Shown here one piece after another: positions 17,098-26,123 of a stretch of DNA of 64,000 nt. The DNA is taken from positions 146,176 to 210,175 of the forward strand of contig DASVQY010000075.1 in assembly GCA_036388895.1 (NCBI GenBank). Direction: 5' to 3'. Numbering within the stretch: the stretch's first letter is position 1; the number at the start of each line of letters is the position of its first letter. The DNA comes from SXVE01 sp036388895 (GTDB lineage Bacteria > Acidobacteriota > Blastocatellia > Pyrinomonadales > Pyrinomonadaceae). The notes below the pieces were generated by a model that was not told the origin of the DNA, did not search any database, and worked only from the letters and a program-made list of their open reading frames with translations. The translations under genes were made by a program, and so were the position numbers.

Positions 17098-17832
17098 TTA
17101 CGAGTAAAGATTCATCGGGCGCGACAAAAGCGCAATCGGATCGTCTATGTTCAAAGCCTCGCGCACGTAAAAAGGCTCGCCCGCCGCCGTGCCGATCAGC
17201 GACCCGAAATATCGCGTTCGGTTTTCCAGTTCATCGAGAAATCCTTTGCCCGTCAGGCGCGTTTCCGGTTCGTTTGATTCGGGATTGTAAAACTGCGATT
17301 TGTGCGCTTTTATCGCCTGCATTTTCTGTTCTAAAAATTCCGAAACGTCAACGATAAACGACGGCGCGAGAAGACGCGAAAAAACATTGTGCGCGACAAT
17401 CGGAACGTTTGTTCTCGCCTGACCGAAAGATTCGTCGTATTTTTGCATCGAAGCGAGCCGCGCCGATTCGCGCACGAGCTGAGCGATGTGATTGTGATCC
17501 GGGTGCGGATCGTCCGCTTGATGCGTCAAAATAACTTTCGGTTTCAAACGCCGTAAAACGCGCACCAATTTCGTTCTCGATTCGTCGTCAACGAAAACGT
17601 GACCGTCGGATAAATCGAGATTTTCGCGTAAATCTAGTTTCAGTATTTTCGCCGCTTCTTCGGCTTCTTCCGCGCGACCTTCGGGCGTTCCGCGCGTGCC
17701 CATTTCGCCGCCCGTTACGTCCAAAGCGCCGGTTTTGTAACCGAGCGATTTCATTTTCAAAAGCGTTCCGCCGACGGTCAATTCCATATCGTCGGGATGC
17801 GCGAAAATCGCCAGAATGTCAACTTCCTTCAT
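17098..17832 (-). CDS. bshB1: Bacillithiol biosynthesis deacetylase BshB1
   Basis: Removes acetate from GlcNAc-malate in bacillithiol synthesis. 244 aa, PIG-L/LmbE fold. Zinc/active-site motifs are AIFAHPDDMELTVGG (9-23), the BshB1-typical DVTGGEMGTRGTPEGRAEEA, and QADDPHPDHNHIAQL with the second metal histidine. The GEMGTRG segment separates BshB1 from general PIG-L deacetylases. bshA and bshC are not in this window. Confidence 0.9.
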   Translation of the reverse strand: MKEVDILAIFAHPDDMELTVGGTLLKMKSLGYKTGALDVTGGEMGTRGTPEGRAEEAEEAAKILKLDLRENLDLSDGHVFVDDESRTKLVRVLRRLKPKVILTHQADDPHPDHNHIAQLVRESARLASMQKYDESFGQARTNVPIVAHNVFSRLLAPSFIVDVSEFLEQKMQAIKAHKSQFYNPESNEPETRLTGKGFLDELENRTRYFGSLIGTAAGEPFYVREALNIDDPIALLSRPMNLYS

Positions 17833-17931
17833 AGAAACAAATTTAACATAAAAGAAAGTCAGCCACGAATTATACGAATTTTCATCGCTTTTGTTCGTGC
17901 AAACGGCGAGATTCGCCGCTAAAATTCAATA

Positions 17932-18699
17932 ATGAATTTAACTGTTTTAGGATCGGGAACGGCTGTTCCGCATCCGCATAGAAGTAGTTCCGGTTACTGG
18001 CTGGAAACTGAAAATTCTTCCGTTTTGCTTGATTGTTCGGCGTCAATCGTTCACCGAATGGCACAGGAAGATCTCGATTGGGCAAATCTCGATGCGATCT
18101 GGATTTCGCATCTTCATTTCGATCACATTGGCGGCATCGCTCCTTTTTTATTCGGAACAAAAAACGCGCCGGAAACTCAGGAACGAACGAAGCCGTTAAA
18201 AATTTTCGGCGCCAAAGATTTGAAAGAAACAATTGGGCTTTTTGATGAGGCGAGCGGGGGAAAACTCTTCAAACAGCCTTTTCCGGTTGAAGTTCTTGAA
18301 ATCGAACCGCTCGAAAAATTCAGTATTACGCCGGATTTAGAAGCAGTCGCGATGAAAACGCCGCACACAGACGAAAGCTTCGCCGTTCATTTGAGAGACA
18401 AAAGCGATAAAACTTTAGTTTACTCGGGCGACACCGGATTTGATGTGACAGTTGCCACTTTAGCGCGAAATGCTGATCTGTTTCTGCTCGAATGTTCGTT
18501 TGTCAAAAATAAACCGACTGAAAAGCATCTCGAACTCGCCGAAGCGATACATCTGATTCGTTACGCGAAGCCGAAACGCGCCGTTTTAACGCATTTTTAC
18601 GCGGAATGGGACAATGTTGATTTTCAAAAGGAAGTCGCTGAATTTTCGCCGCTTTGCGAAGTTTTAGAAGCGCGCGACGGATTGCGCCTTGAAATTTAA
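17932..18699 (+). CDS. MBL-fold metallo-hydrolase, RNase Z-like
   Basis: 255-aa metallo-beta-lactamase-fold protein. It begins with the beta-strand motif MNLTVLGSGTAVP, has the metal-binding HLHFDH (H60, H62, D64, H65), and further ligands in VYSGDTGFD and VLTHFYAEWD. The N-terminal LGSGTA-P-P and the short length resemble RNase Z/AtsA-type hydrolases, but the flexible arm of tRNase Z is not evident, so the substrate is open. Stand-alone; convergent with the next gene across an interspersed inverted repeat. Confidence 0.8.
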   Translation: MNLTVLGSGTAVPHPHRSSSGYWLETENSSVLLDCSASIVHRMAQEDLDWANLDAIWISHLHFDHIGGIAPFLFGTKNAPETQERTKPLKIFGAKDLKETIGLFDEASGGKLFKQPFPVEVLEIEPLEKFSITPDLEAVAMKTPHTDESFAVHLRDKSDKTLVYSGDTGFDVTVATLARNADLFLLECSFVKNKPTEKHLELAEAIHLIRYAKPKRAVLTHFYAEWDNVDFQKEVAEFSPLCEVLEARDGLRLEI

Positions 18700-18875
18700 A
18701 GAGAAATCAGCCGCGAAAAAACAAAAAGGACAAGAAAGATTTTCGCCACGAATTATGCAAATCAAAATGAATAAGAAAATTATAATGAATTCTTTTATTC
18801 GTGCTGATTCGTTTAATCGCGCGGCTAAACTTTTTTACTTATTTTCGCGCCCTTTCGTGTTTGTTCGCGGCTAAA
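18698..18875. repeat. Interspersed nested inverted repeat at a convergent junction
   Basis: The left part (AGCCGCGAAAAAACAAAAAG...) is complementary, with mismatches, to the right end (...GTGTTTGTTCGCGGCT), and an inner pair (CGCCACGAATTATG / ATTCGTGCTG...GCGGCT) nests within. It fills the whole gap between the converging genes ending at 18699 and 18877. A related element is at 21053-21215 and a partial one at about 17858-17905. Probably a family of imperfect palindromes. Confidence 0.6.
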
Positions 18876-18876
18876 A

Positions 18877-19305
18877 TTACCTTTTGACGTTGCGTTTCGC
18901 CATCGCCATCAATTCTTCTGGCATCCATTTCGACAAGTTTTTTTCTTCCGCATCAGCGATTGTTTTATGTCTGTTGCGCCATTCTTTTTGCGGATCGTCT
19001 TCGCGCCCTGACTGCTTCGGATAATTTTCCACCTGTTCCAAACTGAGAATAATTCCGTGCGCAATTTCATTCCAATCTTCTAATTGAATGCCGCGCAGAA
19101 CAATCGGCAATCCGGCTGTCCAGTCCTCTTCCGGCGCGATATTGTCGTATTCGGGAATTGTCAAACGGTCGGTCGGCGGAAACGGCGACCCGGAAAACTC
19201 ACTCACGATTTTTGATTTTACGTCCGCTAAAGAGCCGTTCGGGTTACTTGCTCTGATTTCCAGCGCGCGCCGGAAAATGTCGGAGACAGTTGCTTGATTG
19301 TTCAT
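18877..19305 (-). CDS. Hypothetical protein
   Basis: 142 aa, soluble, no signal peptide or membrane segment. The sequence has an N-terminal helix (TVSDIFRRALEIRASNPN), a tryptophan-containing middle (EEDWTAGLPIVLRGIQLEDWNEIAHGI) and a charged C-terminus. I do not recognise the family. The reading frame has no competing ORF, and codon use agrees with neighbours, so it is probably real. Confidence 0.6.
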   Translation of the reverse strand: MNNQATVSDIFRRALEIRASNPNGSLADVKSKIVSEFSGSPFPPTDRLTIPEYDNIAPEEDWTAGLPIVLRGIQLEDWNEIAHGIILSLEQVENYPKQSGREDDPQKEWRNRHKTIADAEEKNLSKWMPEELMAMAKRNVKR

Positions 19306-19460
19306 TATTGTTTTTTATAAAAATCTCCTGAATTTTCTTATCTGCTAATAAATTACACGCTTTATAAATTCAAAGCAAAATCACAAAAATAATATCGGCA
19401 AAAACACTTGTCTTAATTCTGAATCGTTAAACTTTTCTTTGCTATAATCGAGTTTTATTT

Positions 19461-20645
19461 ATGGCAGCCGGAGTTTACCTGCATATACCTTTTTGCCGTT
19501 CGCGCTGTTCTTACTGCGATTTTGCAACCGACGTTTTCAAATCCGAAGCGACGGTTGAACGCTATGTTTGCGCGCTGGTTAAGGAAATTGAGAACTTTGA
19601 ATTTGACGATTTTAACCTTGCCGAAAAATTAACTTTCGACACAATCAAATCCAAAATCCAAAATCCAAAATCCAAAATCCGAATTGATACAATCTATTTC
19701 GGCGGCGGCACGCCTTCGCTTTTATCTGCAAAACAGTTGGAGAAAATTTTATCGGCACTTTATAAAAGTTTTCCACAAGCGGAAAACCCGGAAATGACGA
19801 TGGAGATGAATCCGGCAACTGTTTCGCTTGAAACTTTGAAAGATTACAAATCGCTCGGCGTCAATCGCGCGAGTTTCGGGGCGCAAACTTTCGATGATGC
19901 TGAATTGAAACGGCTCGGTCGGCGGCACTCCGCCGGCGATGTGCGAGAGACGATTGATCTATTACGCCGCGCCGGATTCGATAACGTCAGTTTCGATTTA
20001 ATCGCCGGACTTCCGCGCCAGACAATCGAAGATTGGGAACGGAATTTGGACGAAGCGTTAAAATTAAAACCCGAACATCTTTCTTTGTATTTGCTCGAAA
20101 TTCACGAAGGAACGCCGCTCGCCGAACAGATTCGCAGTAAACGTCAGCCCGCACCGAACGAAGATTTGAGCGGCGAAATGTATGAATTAATGATTCGGAA
20201 AACTTCGGAAAAAAATTACCGGCAATACGAAATTTCAAACTTTTCGCTGCCCGGTTTTGAATCGAAGCACAACTCGAAATATTGGCTGTGCGAGCCGGTT
20301 TACGCTTTCGGCGTTTCGGCTCATTCTTTCGACGGAAAATCGCGTTTCGCCAACGAACGGGACACGGCGAAATATGTTGAATTGATCGAAGCAAACAAAT
20401 CGCCCGAGGTTTTTCGCGAAAACGTTGATCTCGCTTCGGAATTCGTTTTTTTAGGTTTGCGATTGTCGCAAGGTGTAAATTTAGCCGAATACGAAAAACG
20501 TTTCGGCGTTAAATTGCCGGAGAAATACGCGGCTGATTTGCGGCGTCTTGAAGAGTTTGAATTAATTGAAATTGATGAAAATTACTTGCGATTAACGCAA
20601 AAGGGAATGGTTTATTCAAACGAAGTTTTCGCCGTTTTTGTTTGA
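19461..20645 (+). CDS. hemW: Radical SAM heme chaperone HemW
   Basis: 394 aa. The N-terminal radical SAM cluster motif is C12-x3-C16-x2-C19 (PFCRSRCSYCDF), and IDTIYFGGGTPSLL follows; GLPRQTIEDWERNLDEALKL and HNSKYWLCEPVYAFGVSAHSF are typical of the CPO-like HemW/HemN family. HemW binds heme and delivers it to respiratory enzymes; it is not coproporphyrinogen oxidase itself. A heptanucleotide repeat (CCAAAAT x4, 19651-19678) is translated in frame as ...KSKIQNPKSKI..., apparently an insertion just before the IDTIYFGGG strand. Confidence 0.92.
   Translation: MAAGVYLHIPFCRSRCSYCDFATDVFKSEATVERYVCALVKEIENFEFDDFNLAEKLTFDTIKSKIQNPKSKIRIDTIYFGGGTPSLLSAKQLEKILSALYKSFPQAENPEMTMEMNPATVSLETLKDYKSLGVNRASFGAQTFDDAELKRLGRRHSAGDVRETIDLLRRAGFDNVSFDLIAGLPRQTIEDWERNLDEALKLKPEHLSLYLLEIHEGTPLAEQIRSKRQPAPNEDLSGEMYELMIRKTSEKNYRQYEISNFSLPGFESKHNSKYWLCEPVYAFGVSAHSFDGKSRFANERDTAKYVELIEANKSPEVFRENVDLASEFVFLGLRLSQGVNLAEYEKRFGVKLPEKYAADLRRLEEFELIEIDENYLRLTQKGMVYSNEVFAVFV
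19651..19680. repeat. CCAAAAT heptanucleotide repeat inside hemW
   Basis: Four perfect CCAAAAT units (19651-19678), with partial copies on both sides, lie inside the coding region of hemW. They are the reverse complement of the four ATTTTGG units at 5127-5154. The translated product is SKIQNPKSKI, hydrophilic and likely a surface loop. Confidence 0.85.
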
Positions 20646-20701
20646 TAAAAAACGCTCTTTTCTTTTTGAGAAAGTGTTTCATCTGCGATACAATATCTTG
20701 T

Positions 20702-21055
20702 ATGAAACACGCAAGAAAAAAATCTCCGAAAATCAGCGAAGCGGTTTTTCGCGGCAAAAAATCCCTTTATAATTTTGAAGTTTTTCCGCTCACGGCGGAG
20801 CTTGAAGAAACCTCTGCAATTTACGTTATTTCGAAGCGCAAAACCGATAAAAGAGGCAAAGGTCATCACGCCTTCGTCTGCATCGGTCAGACCGACTCGG
20901 TTCTGAGCGAGATAAAAAAACATCAAAAAGGCAAATGCGTCAAACAAAACGCGGCGAACGTGATTTGTCTTCTGCGCGAATCGGATGAAAAAAGCCGTGA
21001 ACGAATCGAAGCCGATTTGAAAGCGGCGCACGTAACCGTTTGTAATTACAACTGA
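20702..21055 (+). CDS. Small basic protein, possible GIY-YIG-like fold
   Basis: 117 aa from ATG 20702; an upstream start at 20642 would overlap hemW. The arrangement IYVISKRK ... HHAFVCIGQTDSVLSEIKKHQKGKC ... NVICLLRESDEKSRERIEADL resembles the layout of small GIY-YIG domains (a 'Y' strand, a 'CIGQT' strand, then helices). The catalytic Arg/Glu assignment cannot be verified by eye, so nuclease activity is not claimed. It follows hemW by 56 bp. Confidence 0.5.
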   Translation: MKHARKKSPKISEAVFRGKKSLYNFEVFPLTAELEETSAIYVISKRKTDKRGKGHHAFVCIGQTDSVLSEIKKHQKGKCVKQNAANVICLLRESDEKSRERIEADLKAAHVTVCNYN

Positions 21056-21215
21056 CAGCCACAAAAGGCACAAAAAGCGCCAAAATAGAACAGATTAGCC
21101 ACGAACAGGCGCGCGAGAATCCAAAATAAAGTGAAGAATTTTGTTTTATTGATTTTTCGTGCTTGTTCGCAGCTAGAACTCTTTTTTTGCGGCTTTTGTG
21201 CCTTTTATGGCTAAT
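21053..21215. repeat. Interspersed nested inverted repeat (second copy type)
   Basis: Outer arms AGCCACAAAAGGCACAAAAA (left) and a near-complementary right arm ending ...TTTTGTGCCTTTTATGGCT. Inner arms AGCCACGAACAGG / TGCTTGTTCGCAGCT. Like 18698-18875 it fills a convergent junction (genes ending 21055 and 21211) and may serve as a two-way terminator. Confidence 0.65.
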
Positions 21216-22728
21216 TTATCTTTGTAATTCTGTTCTCGAGCTTCGGCGCAATCGTTTTGTTCGGCGCGTTTCTGATCGCCTGCTCGAAGATTTCCGAATC
21301 TTTCGGCGCGTTTTCGGCTTTTAATAAAACTTTCGCGTCCTTGAACATCGTATAGCCGTCGCCGCCGCGCGAAACTAAAAAGTCGGAAGTCGCGAGCGTG
21401 TAGTTTTTCTTTTCGTCAAGCGGTTTCCCGCCGACCGTGATTTCCGTTACGCGGTTTCTCGCCGGTTTTTTCGGGTCGTATTTAAAGCTCATTCCGGAAA
21501 TTTGCGGAAAGCGTCCCGGTTCGTTGTCTTCGCCGCCGCTGCGGGCGACGCCGTGTTCGAGAATTTCGCGCAAAAGTTTGCCGGAAACTTCGACTTTTAC
21601 AATCGGATTATTAAACGGCAGAATAGAAAGCACGTCGCGCTTGGTCAAAACGCCCGGATTGTAAGTCAAATCGGCGCGAATCGAGCCGCCGTTGACGAAT
21701 CCGATGTCCGCGCCGACGGCTTTTCGATAAGAATCGGCGATAAAGTTTCCGACGTTTGTTTCCTTCGTGCGGCTCGAATACGAGAGCGCGTCAAGCTCGA
21801 CCGAAGTCAAGCCGACCGGTTCGGCTAACTTCTGCAAAAGGTCTTTATATTTATCGAAAACCGCGGCAAATTCCGGCGCTTCGGGTATTTTGTCGGTGAC
21901 CGTAATGATTTCCCAATCAATGCTTTCGAGTTTTTTCGTCTGCCGGTCGAAATTCAAATTAAACCTGCCCATTTCGCGGGCGTCGGCAGTCATTTTGAAA
22001 ATCGGCGTGCCGTTTGACGACGATTGCAGAAGCGTGTGTTCATGTCCGCCTAAAATCAAATCGAAATCGGCGCACTTTGCCAACTCCTTATCCTGAGACA
22101 TAAACATATGCGTCAGCCCGACGACCGCATTTGCGCCCGCCGCGCGAATTTTCGGAACGATTTCTCGTGCGGTTTCGCAATAATTTTTCACCGTTAAACT
22201 CGCTTCCATCGAGGAGGTTTCCTTTGTTTCCGGCAAAAGAAGCCCGAGAAAACCGACTTTGACGCCGCCGAAATCCTTGATTACAAACGGCGGCGTGTCG
22301 GCGAAAATTTTGTTCGTTTTCGTATCAATCACATTCGCGCCGAGCCATTGAAATTTCGATTCTTTCATTCTTTGCAACAGTTCGGCAGTTTTTATGTCGA
22401 ATTCGTGATTTCCCAAGACGGCATAGTCGAGCCCGACGGCGTTCCAGGCGTCAATCATCTGCGCGCCGCGATACGTTCTTGTCTCGACCGAAGGCGAAAC
22501 CGTATCGCCGCCGAGGGTGAAAATCGTATTCGGATTCTCTTCTTTGATTTGTTTTTTCAGCGTTAAAAGCCGCGCCAAACCACCTCGTTCGCCGCCTTCG
22601 ACCGGCGTAAATTGATAAACGTCATTGACATGCAGAATCGTCACGCGAATCGGCGAATTGTTTTGAGCGAAAACTGAAAGCGAAACCGCAAAAGTTAATA
22701 AAAAAGACAGTAAACGAAAAAGCCGCAC
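21211..22728 (-). CDS. 5'-nucleotidase/UshA-type metallophosphoesterase, secreted
   Basis: 505 aa with a signal peptide (1-21, ending VFAQ). The N-terminal catalytic domain has ILHVNDVYQF (H33, D36), TLGGDTVSPS, VLGNHEFDIK, GLTHM and ILGGHEHTLL. The C-terminal 5'-nucleotidase domain follows from about residue 310, with NVGNFIADSYR, FVNGGSIRADL and RGGDGYTMF. It probably hydrolyses nucleotides or related phosphoesters in the periplasm. Stand-alone. Confidence 0.9.
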   Translation of the reverse strand: MRLFRLLSFLLTFAVSLSVFAQNNSPIRVTILHVNDVYQFTPVEGGERGGLARLLTLKKQIKEENPNTIFTLGGDTVSPSVETRTYRGAQMIDAWNAVGLDYAVLGNHEFDIKTAELLQRMKESKFQWLGANVIDTKTNKIFADTPPFVIKDFGGVKVGFLGLLLPETKETSSMEASLTVKNYCETAREIVPKIRAAGANAVVGLTHMFMSQDKELAKCADFDLILGGHEHTLLQSSSNGTPIFKMTADAREMGRFNLNFDRQTKKLESIDWEIITVTDKIPEAPEFAAVFDKYKDLLQKLAEPVGLTSVELDALSYSSRTKETNVGNFIADSYRKAVGADIGFVNGGSIRADLTYNPGVLTKRDVLSILPFNNPIVKVEVSGKLLREILEHGVARSGGEDNEPGRFPQISGMSFKYDPKKPARNRVTEITVGGKPLDEKKNYTLATSDFLVSRGGDGYTMFKDAKVLLKAENAPKDSEIFEQAIRNAPNKTIAPKLENRITKIN

Positions 22729-22868
22729 AATAAATCTCCTTAAAAAAATGATTGATTTGATTATACTAATATCGCGAATTTTAGATGCGAAAATAAAACA
22801 ACAGATTATAAAAATTTATTGACTTTACCGAAAGCCGGGCGTAAATTCCACTACAGGGGGTTGAAAAT

Positions 22869-23471
22869 ATGAAAAAATCATTGTTTGGTTTAACGGTCGC
22901 GCTCACAACATTTTTTGTGGGAATTTTTACATTTGAAGTTTGTCATTTTCAACAAAACCCGGTTCTCCAAAATGCTCTTGAAAAAAATAAAATAGAAGAA
23001 ATTAAAGTCGCTGAGATTCCCGCAATCAAAGCCGAATCGTTAGGAAATAAAGAAACTTTAGAGAAAGACAATTTGGGCGAACAATATTTTTCCGGTTGGT
23101 ACCAACTTGATAGCTACAAAAATATGCCCGAAGTTCAAACCATTCTTTTGGCGAGGCATTATGAAATGAATGATGATTTTAGTGAGGTAAAAAGAGTTGT
23201 TTCATCCGCCGGTATTTTTACTTCGTTCGAGAAATACGGTGATCAGGGAGTTATTGAATCGAATTGGGCTGAGGTTGATGAAAAAAAGGCGAAATTCAGA
23301 ACAAAAAAAATAAAAGGAATCGAGTATCGTTTTGAAGGAGCTTTTTTCAAAAACAAAACTTCCGGTGAAGATGGAGAAAAAGTTTTACGCGGAATATTGC
23401 GAAAATACGTCAAAGGTAAAAAGATAGCGGAGGTGCGCGGGGATTTTGCTTATTACGAACCGCACTGCTGA
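22869..23471 (+). CDS. Hypothetical exported or membrane-anchored protein
   Basis: 200 aa with one N-terminal hydrophobic segment (about 5-25) that may be a signal peptide or anchor. The rest is hydrophilic and lysine/glutamate-rich, with FSGWYQLDSYKNMPEVQTILLARHYEMND in the middle. Unrecognised family. Its ATG follows a purine-rich GGGGG-TTGAAAAT leader. The GHL10 gene starts 15 bp downstream on the same strand, so the two probably form a unit. Confidence 0.6.
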   Translation: MKKSLFGLTVALTTFFVGIFTFEVCHFQQNPVLQNALEKNKIEEIKVAEIPAIKAESLGNKETLEKDNLGEQYFSGWYQLDSYKNMPEVQTILLARHYEMNDDFSEVKRVVSSAGIFTSFEKYGDQGVIESNWAEVDEKKAKFRTKKIKGIEYRFEGAFFKNKTSGEDGEKVLRGILRKYVKGKKIAEVRGDFAYYEPHC

Positions 23472-23485
23472 CACTAAAATTAATA

Positions 23486-24928
23486 ATGTACAAACAAATT
23501 CTTTTAAGTTTGCTCTTTTCAGCGTTTGTATTTGTTCTTTCTGCAAACAGTCAAGATTTGCCCAAAGCAGACCGCGAATTTCGCGCCGTTTGGATTGCGA
23601 CTGTTGATAATATTGATTTTCCGACAAAAAAAAATTTATCAATCGAGCAGCAAAAAGCCGAGCTGCTGGAAAATCTCAAACTCGCCGAATCATTAAAATT
23701 AAACGCCGTCGTTTTCCAGGTTCGTCCGATGGGCGATGCCGTTTACAAATCAGACATCGAGCCTTGGTCGGAATTTTTGACCGGAGAAATGGGCAAAGCG
23801 CAAAATTTCGATCCGCTCGAATTTCTTATCGCCGAAGCGCACCGGCGCGGCATTCTCGTTCACGCCTGGTTCAACCCGTATCGCGCCTTTCACCCGGCGG
23901 CGAAGACGGTTTCAGCGAATCACATTTCGAAAAAACGTCCCGATTTGGTTAGAAAGTACGGCAAATATTTATGGCTCGACCCGACCGAAAAAGAAGTTCA
24001 GGATTATTCGTTAAAAGTCGTAGCGGATGTAGTCCGGCGCTACGACGTGGACGGCGTGCATTTTGACGATTATTTCTATCCGTATGCGGAAAAAGACGCG
24101 GATGGAAATAAAATTGAGTTTCCAGATGATAAAAACTGGGAAGTTTATATAAAATCAGGCGGTAAATTATCGCGCGATGATTGGCGGCGACAAAACGTCA
24201 ATCAATTTATTGAAGCTGTCGGGCGCGAAGCGAAACGAATCAAACCGGAAGTTCTGTACGGAATTTCGCCGTTCGGCGTCGCCGAAGAAAATTATAAAAA
24301 TCTTTACGCCGACGCGGAAAAATGGCTGCGCGAAGGAACGGTTGATTATTTCGTACCGCAGCTTTACTGGACGATTGACCGACCGACGCGCGAATTTCCG
24401 CTTCTTCTAAAATACTGGCAAAGCCGCAACCCGAAAAACCGCCACATTTGGGCGGGACTCGGAACTTATAAAATAGGAAATCCGCGCGAAAGCTTCACGG
24501 CGCAGGAAATCCTCAATCAAATCTCGTTAACGCGCGAAATTCAGCCGACCGACGGCAGCATTCTGTTCAGCTTTAAATCTTTGCGCAACGATTTGGGCGG
24601 CATCCAAAACGCTCTGCGCGAAAAAGTTTACCGGAAAGCCGCGCTCGTTCCGCAGTCGAATTGGATAAAAACCGCAAAACCGCTCGCGCCGAAAGTTTCG
24701 ATCATTCGTGAAAAAGATTTCGTTCGCGCGAACTGGACGGAAAATGGCGGGCGAAAAGCGTTTTGGTTCGTCGTTTACGCGAAAGATAAAAACGGCTGGA
24801 GTTATTCGATTTTGCCCGCCGAAACAAAATCAATCGCGCTTTCCGCAGGTAGAAAAATAGAGAAAATTGTCGTCACGAGCGTTGACCGGTTGGGAAATGA
24901 ATCGGAAAAGGTAAATAACAACAATTAA
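23486..24928 (+). CDS. GHL10-type (DUF187) glycoside hydrolase, secreted
   Basis: 480 aa with signal peptide (1-22). The (beta/alpha)8 domain of the 'hypothetical glycosyl hydrolase 10' family is clear: REFRAVWIATVDNIDFPT, NAVVFQVRPMGDAVYKS, WFNPYRAF, VDGVHFDDYFYPY, and PEVLYGISPFG. The last ~100 residues look like a fibronectin-type beta-sandwich (PKVSIIREKDFVRANWTENGG). Likely acts on a cell-wall or polysaccharide substrate outside the cytoplasm. Its stop overlaps the convergent kynA by 4 bp. Confidence 0.88.
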   Translation: MYKQILLSLLFSAFVFVLSANSQDLPKADREFRAVWIATVDNIDFPTKKNLSIEQQKAELLENLKLAESLKLNAVVFQVRPMGDAVYKSDIEPWSEFLTGEMGKAQNFDPLEFLIAEAHRRGILVHAWFNPYRAFHPAAKTVSANHISKKRPDLVRKYGKYLWLDPTEKEVQDYSLKVVADVVRRYDVDGVHFDDYFYPYAEKDADGNKIEFPDDKNWEVYIKSGGKLSRDDWRRQNVNQFIEAVGREAKRIKPEVLYGISPFGVAEENYKNLYADAEKWLREGTVDYFVPQLYWTIDRPTREFPLLLKYWQSRNPKNRHIWAGLGTYKIGNPRESFTAQEILNQISLTREIQPTDGSILFSFKSLRNDLGGIQNALREKVYRKAALVPQSNWIKTAKPLAPKVSIIREKDFVRANWTENGGRKAFWFVVYAKDKNGWSYSILPAETKSIALSAGRKIEKIVVTSVDRLGNESEKVNNNN

Positions 24929-25713
24929 AAATTATTCACCTTTAAATGCGTTCGCGCTTCCCAGAGTTCGGGCATAAATTTTTTGTCGAGCGTTGTTCTT
25001 AAATATCCGGCGCCTTCAGAGCCGCCCGTGCCGAGTTTCATTCCGAGCATTCTTTCGACCATTAAAACGTGATGATAACGCCACAACGCGATGTTTTCGT
25101 CGTGTTCGATGAGCAAATCCTGCATTATGAAAAAATCGGCGTATTTTTCTGGATGCGTTAAGATTTCAACGATTGATTGAACTTTTTCTTCGCTGGTTTC
25201 AACGGGAAAGTCGTTGCGCCGCAAAATTTGCCAGAAAGCGTCGGCGAGGCTCGGCTCGTTGAATCTTGCCGTCAATTTTTCAAAAGCGAATTCGTCTGAT
25301 TTGAACGAGCGCAGAATGTTTTCGTTTTTCGCGCCGGAAACGAATTCGAGTTCGCGGAACTGCATTGATTGAAAGCCGCTCGCCGGATTTAATTTGTCCC
25401 GAAATTCCAGGAAACCGATTTGCGCCATTGATTCGAGAATGTGGATTTGCGAAACGATGACTTTTTCAATTGCCGTCACCGTGCGAAGCGAATGGTTTGC
25501 GCGAAACGTGCGGTTTTCATTGATCCATTTAATGCTCGCGTCAATTTCGTGCAGAATTTGTTTGAACCATAATTCGTATGTTTGGTGAATGATGATAAAA
25601 AGCAGTTCGTCGTGACTCGTCGGTTCGGACAGCGTTTCCTGCAAACCGATCAGTTCGGGTACTTTCAAATATTTGTTGTAAGAAAGCGGCGCGTTTTTTC
25701 CGTATTCGGTCAT
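24925..25713 (-). CDS. kynA: Tryptophan 2,3-dioxygenase
   Basis: Heme dioxygenase opening the tryptophan indole ring to N-formylkynurenine. 262 aa from the ATG at 25713 (a TTG four codons upstream is also open). Recognisable are LSYNKYLKVPELIGLQ, the substrate-side histidine H43 in HQTYELWFKQ, and H215 in WRYHHVLMVERMLG followed by GTGGSEGAGYL, equivalent to the proximal heme ligand region. Other kynurenine-pathway genes are not in the window. Confidence 0.93.
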   Translation of the reverse strand: MTEYGKNAPLSYNKYLKVPELIGLQETLSEPTSHDELLFIIIHQTYELWFKQILHEIDASIKWINENRTFRANHSLRTVTAIEKVIVSQIHILESMAQIGFLEFRDKLNPASGFQSMQFRELEFVSGAKNENILRSFKSDEFAFEKLTARFNEPSLADAFWQILRRNDFPVETSEEKVQSIVEILTHPEKYADFFIMQDLLIEHDENIALWRYHHVLMVERMLGMKLGTGGSEGAGYLRTTLDKKFMPELWEARTHLKVNNF

Positions 25714-26123
25714 AATAAAATACAAGGTTAAGAATTCGAGATTGAAAAGCGTATTTTCACATTTTTTGTGTCGAATCTCGCACTATAAAATCCACGCCTA
25801 ATCATCGTTTATCGGAAAATTTATGTCAATTTGACTGATATTCCAAAAAAGTGAAAAAACATCTTGACAGAATGTTAAAGTTTAGTTAAATTTTCCTTCG
25901 TCTATCAACCAATACACACAAATTAAACCCCCGAATCTTGAAGTTTAAGATTTTCTTATTTGTTTGGAAATGAGTTGTCAAACATTTATAAAAATCTGTG
26001 TTTGATGAGGTTAACAGCTAATCTCAAGAGGCGAAGGTTTTTGTTTTTTCGTCTGTGTTTTTTCACAAAAACGCTTTCGGCTAAAAATTAATTTATTGAA
26101 GTTTGTAGGAGGAATTAAGAATT
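25714..26123 (+). promoter_or_regulatory. cspA upstream region: candidate promoter and long 5' leader
   Basis: About 400 bp without a gene. A good sigma-70-like promoter is TTGACA at 25864-25869, then a 17-bp spacer, then TAAATT at 25887-25892. This would give a leader of about 220 nt before the cspA ATG, in keeping with the long, temperature-sensing leaders of cold-shock genes. The leader contains a short stem (TCAAACA/TGTTTGA) at about 25979-26006 and a T-rich stretch. AGGAGG at 26107-26112 is the ribosome-binding site. Confidence 0.55.
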
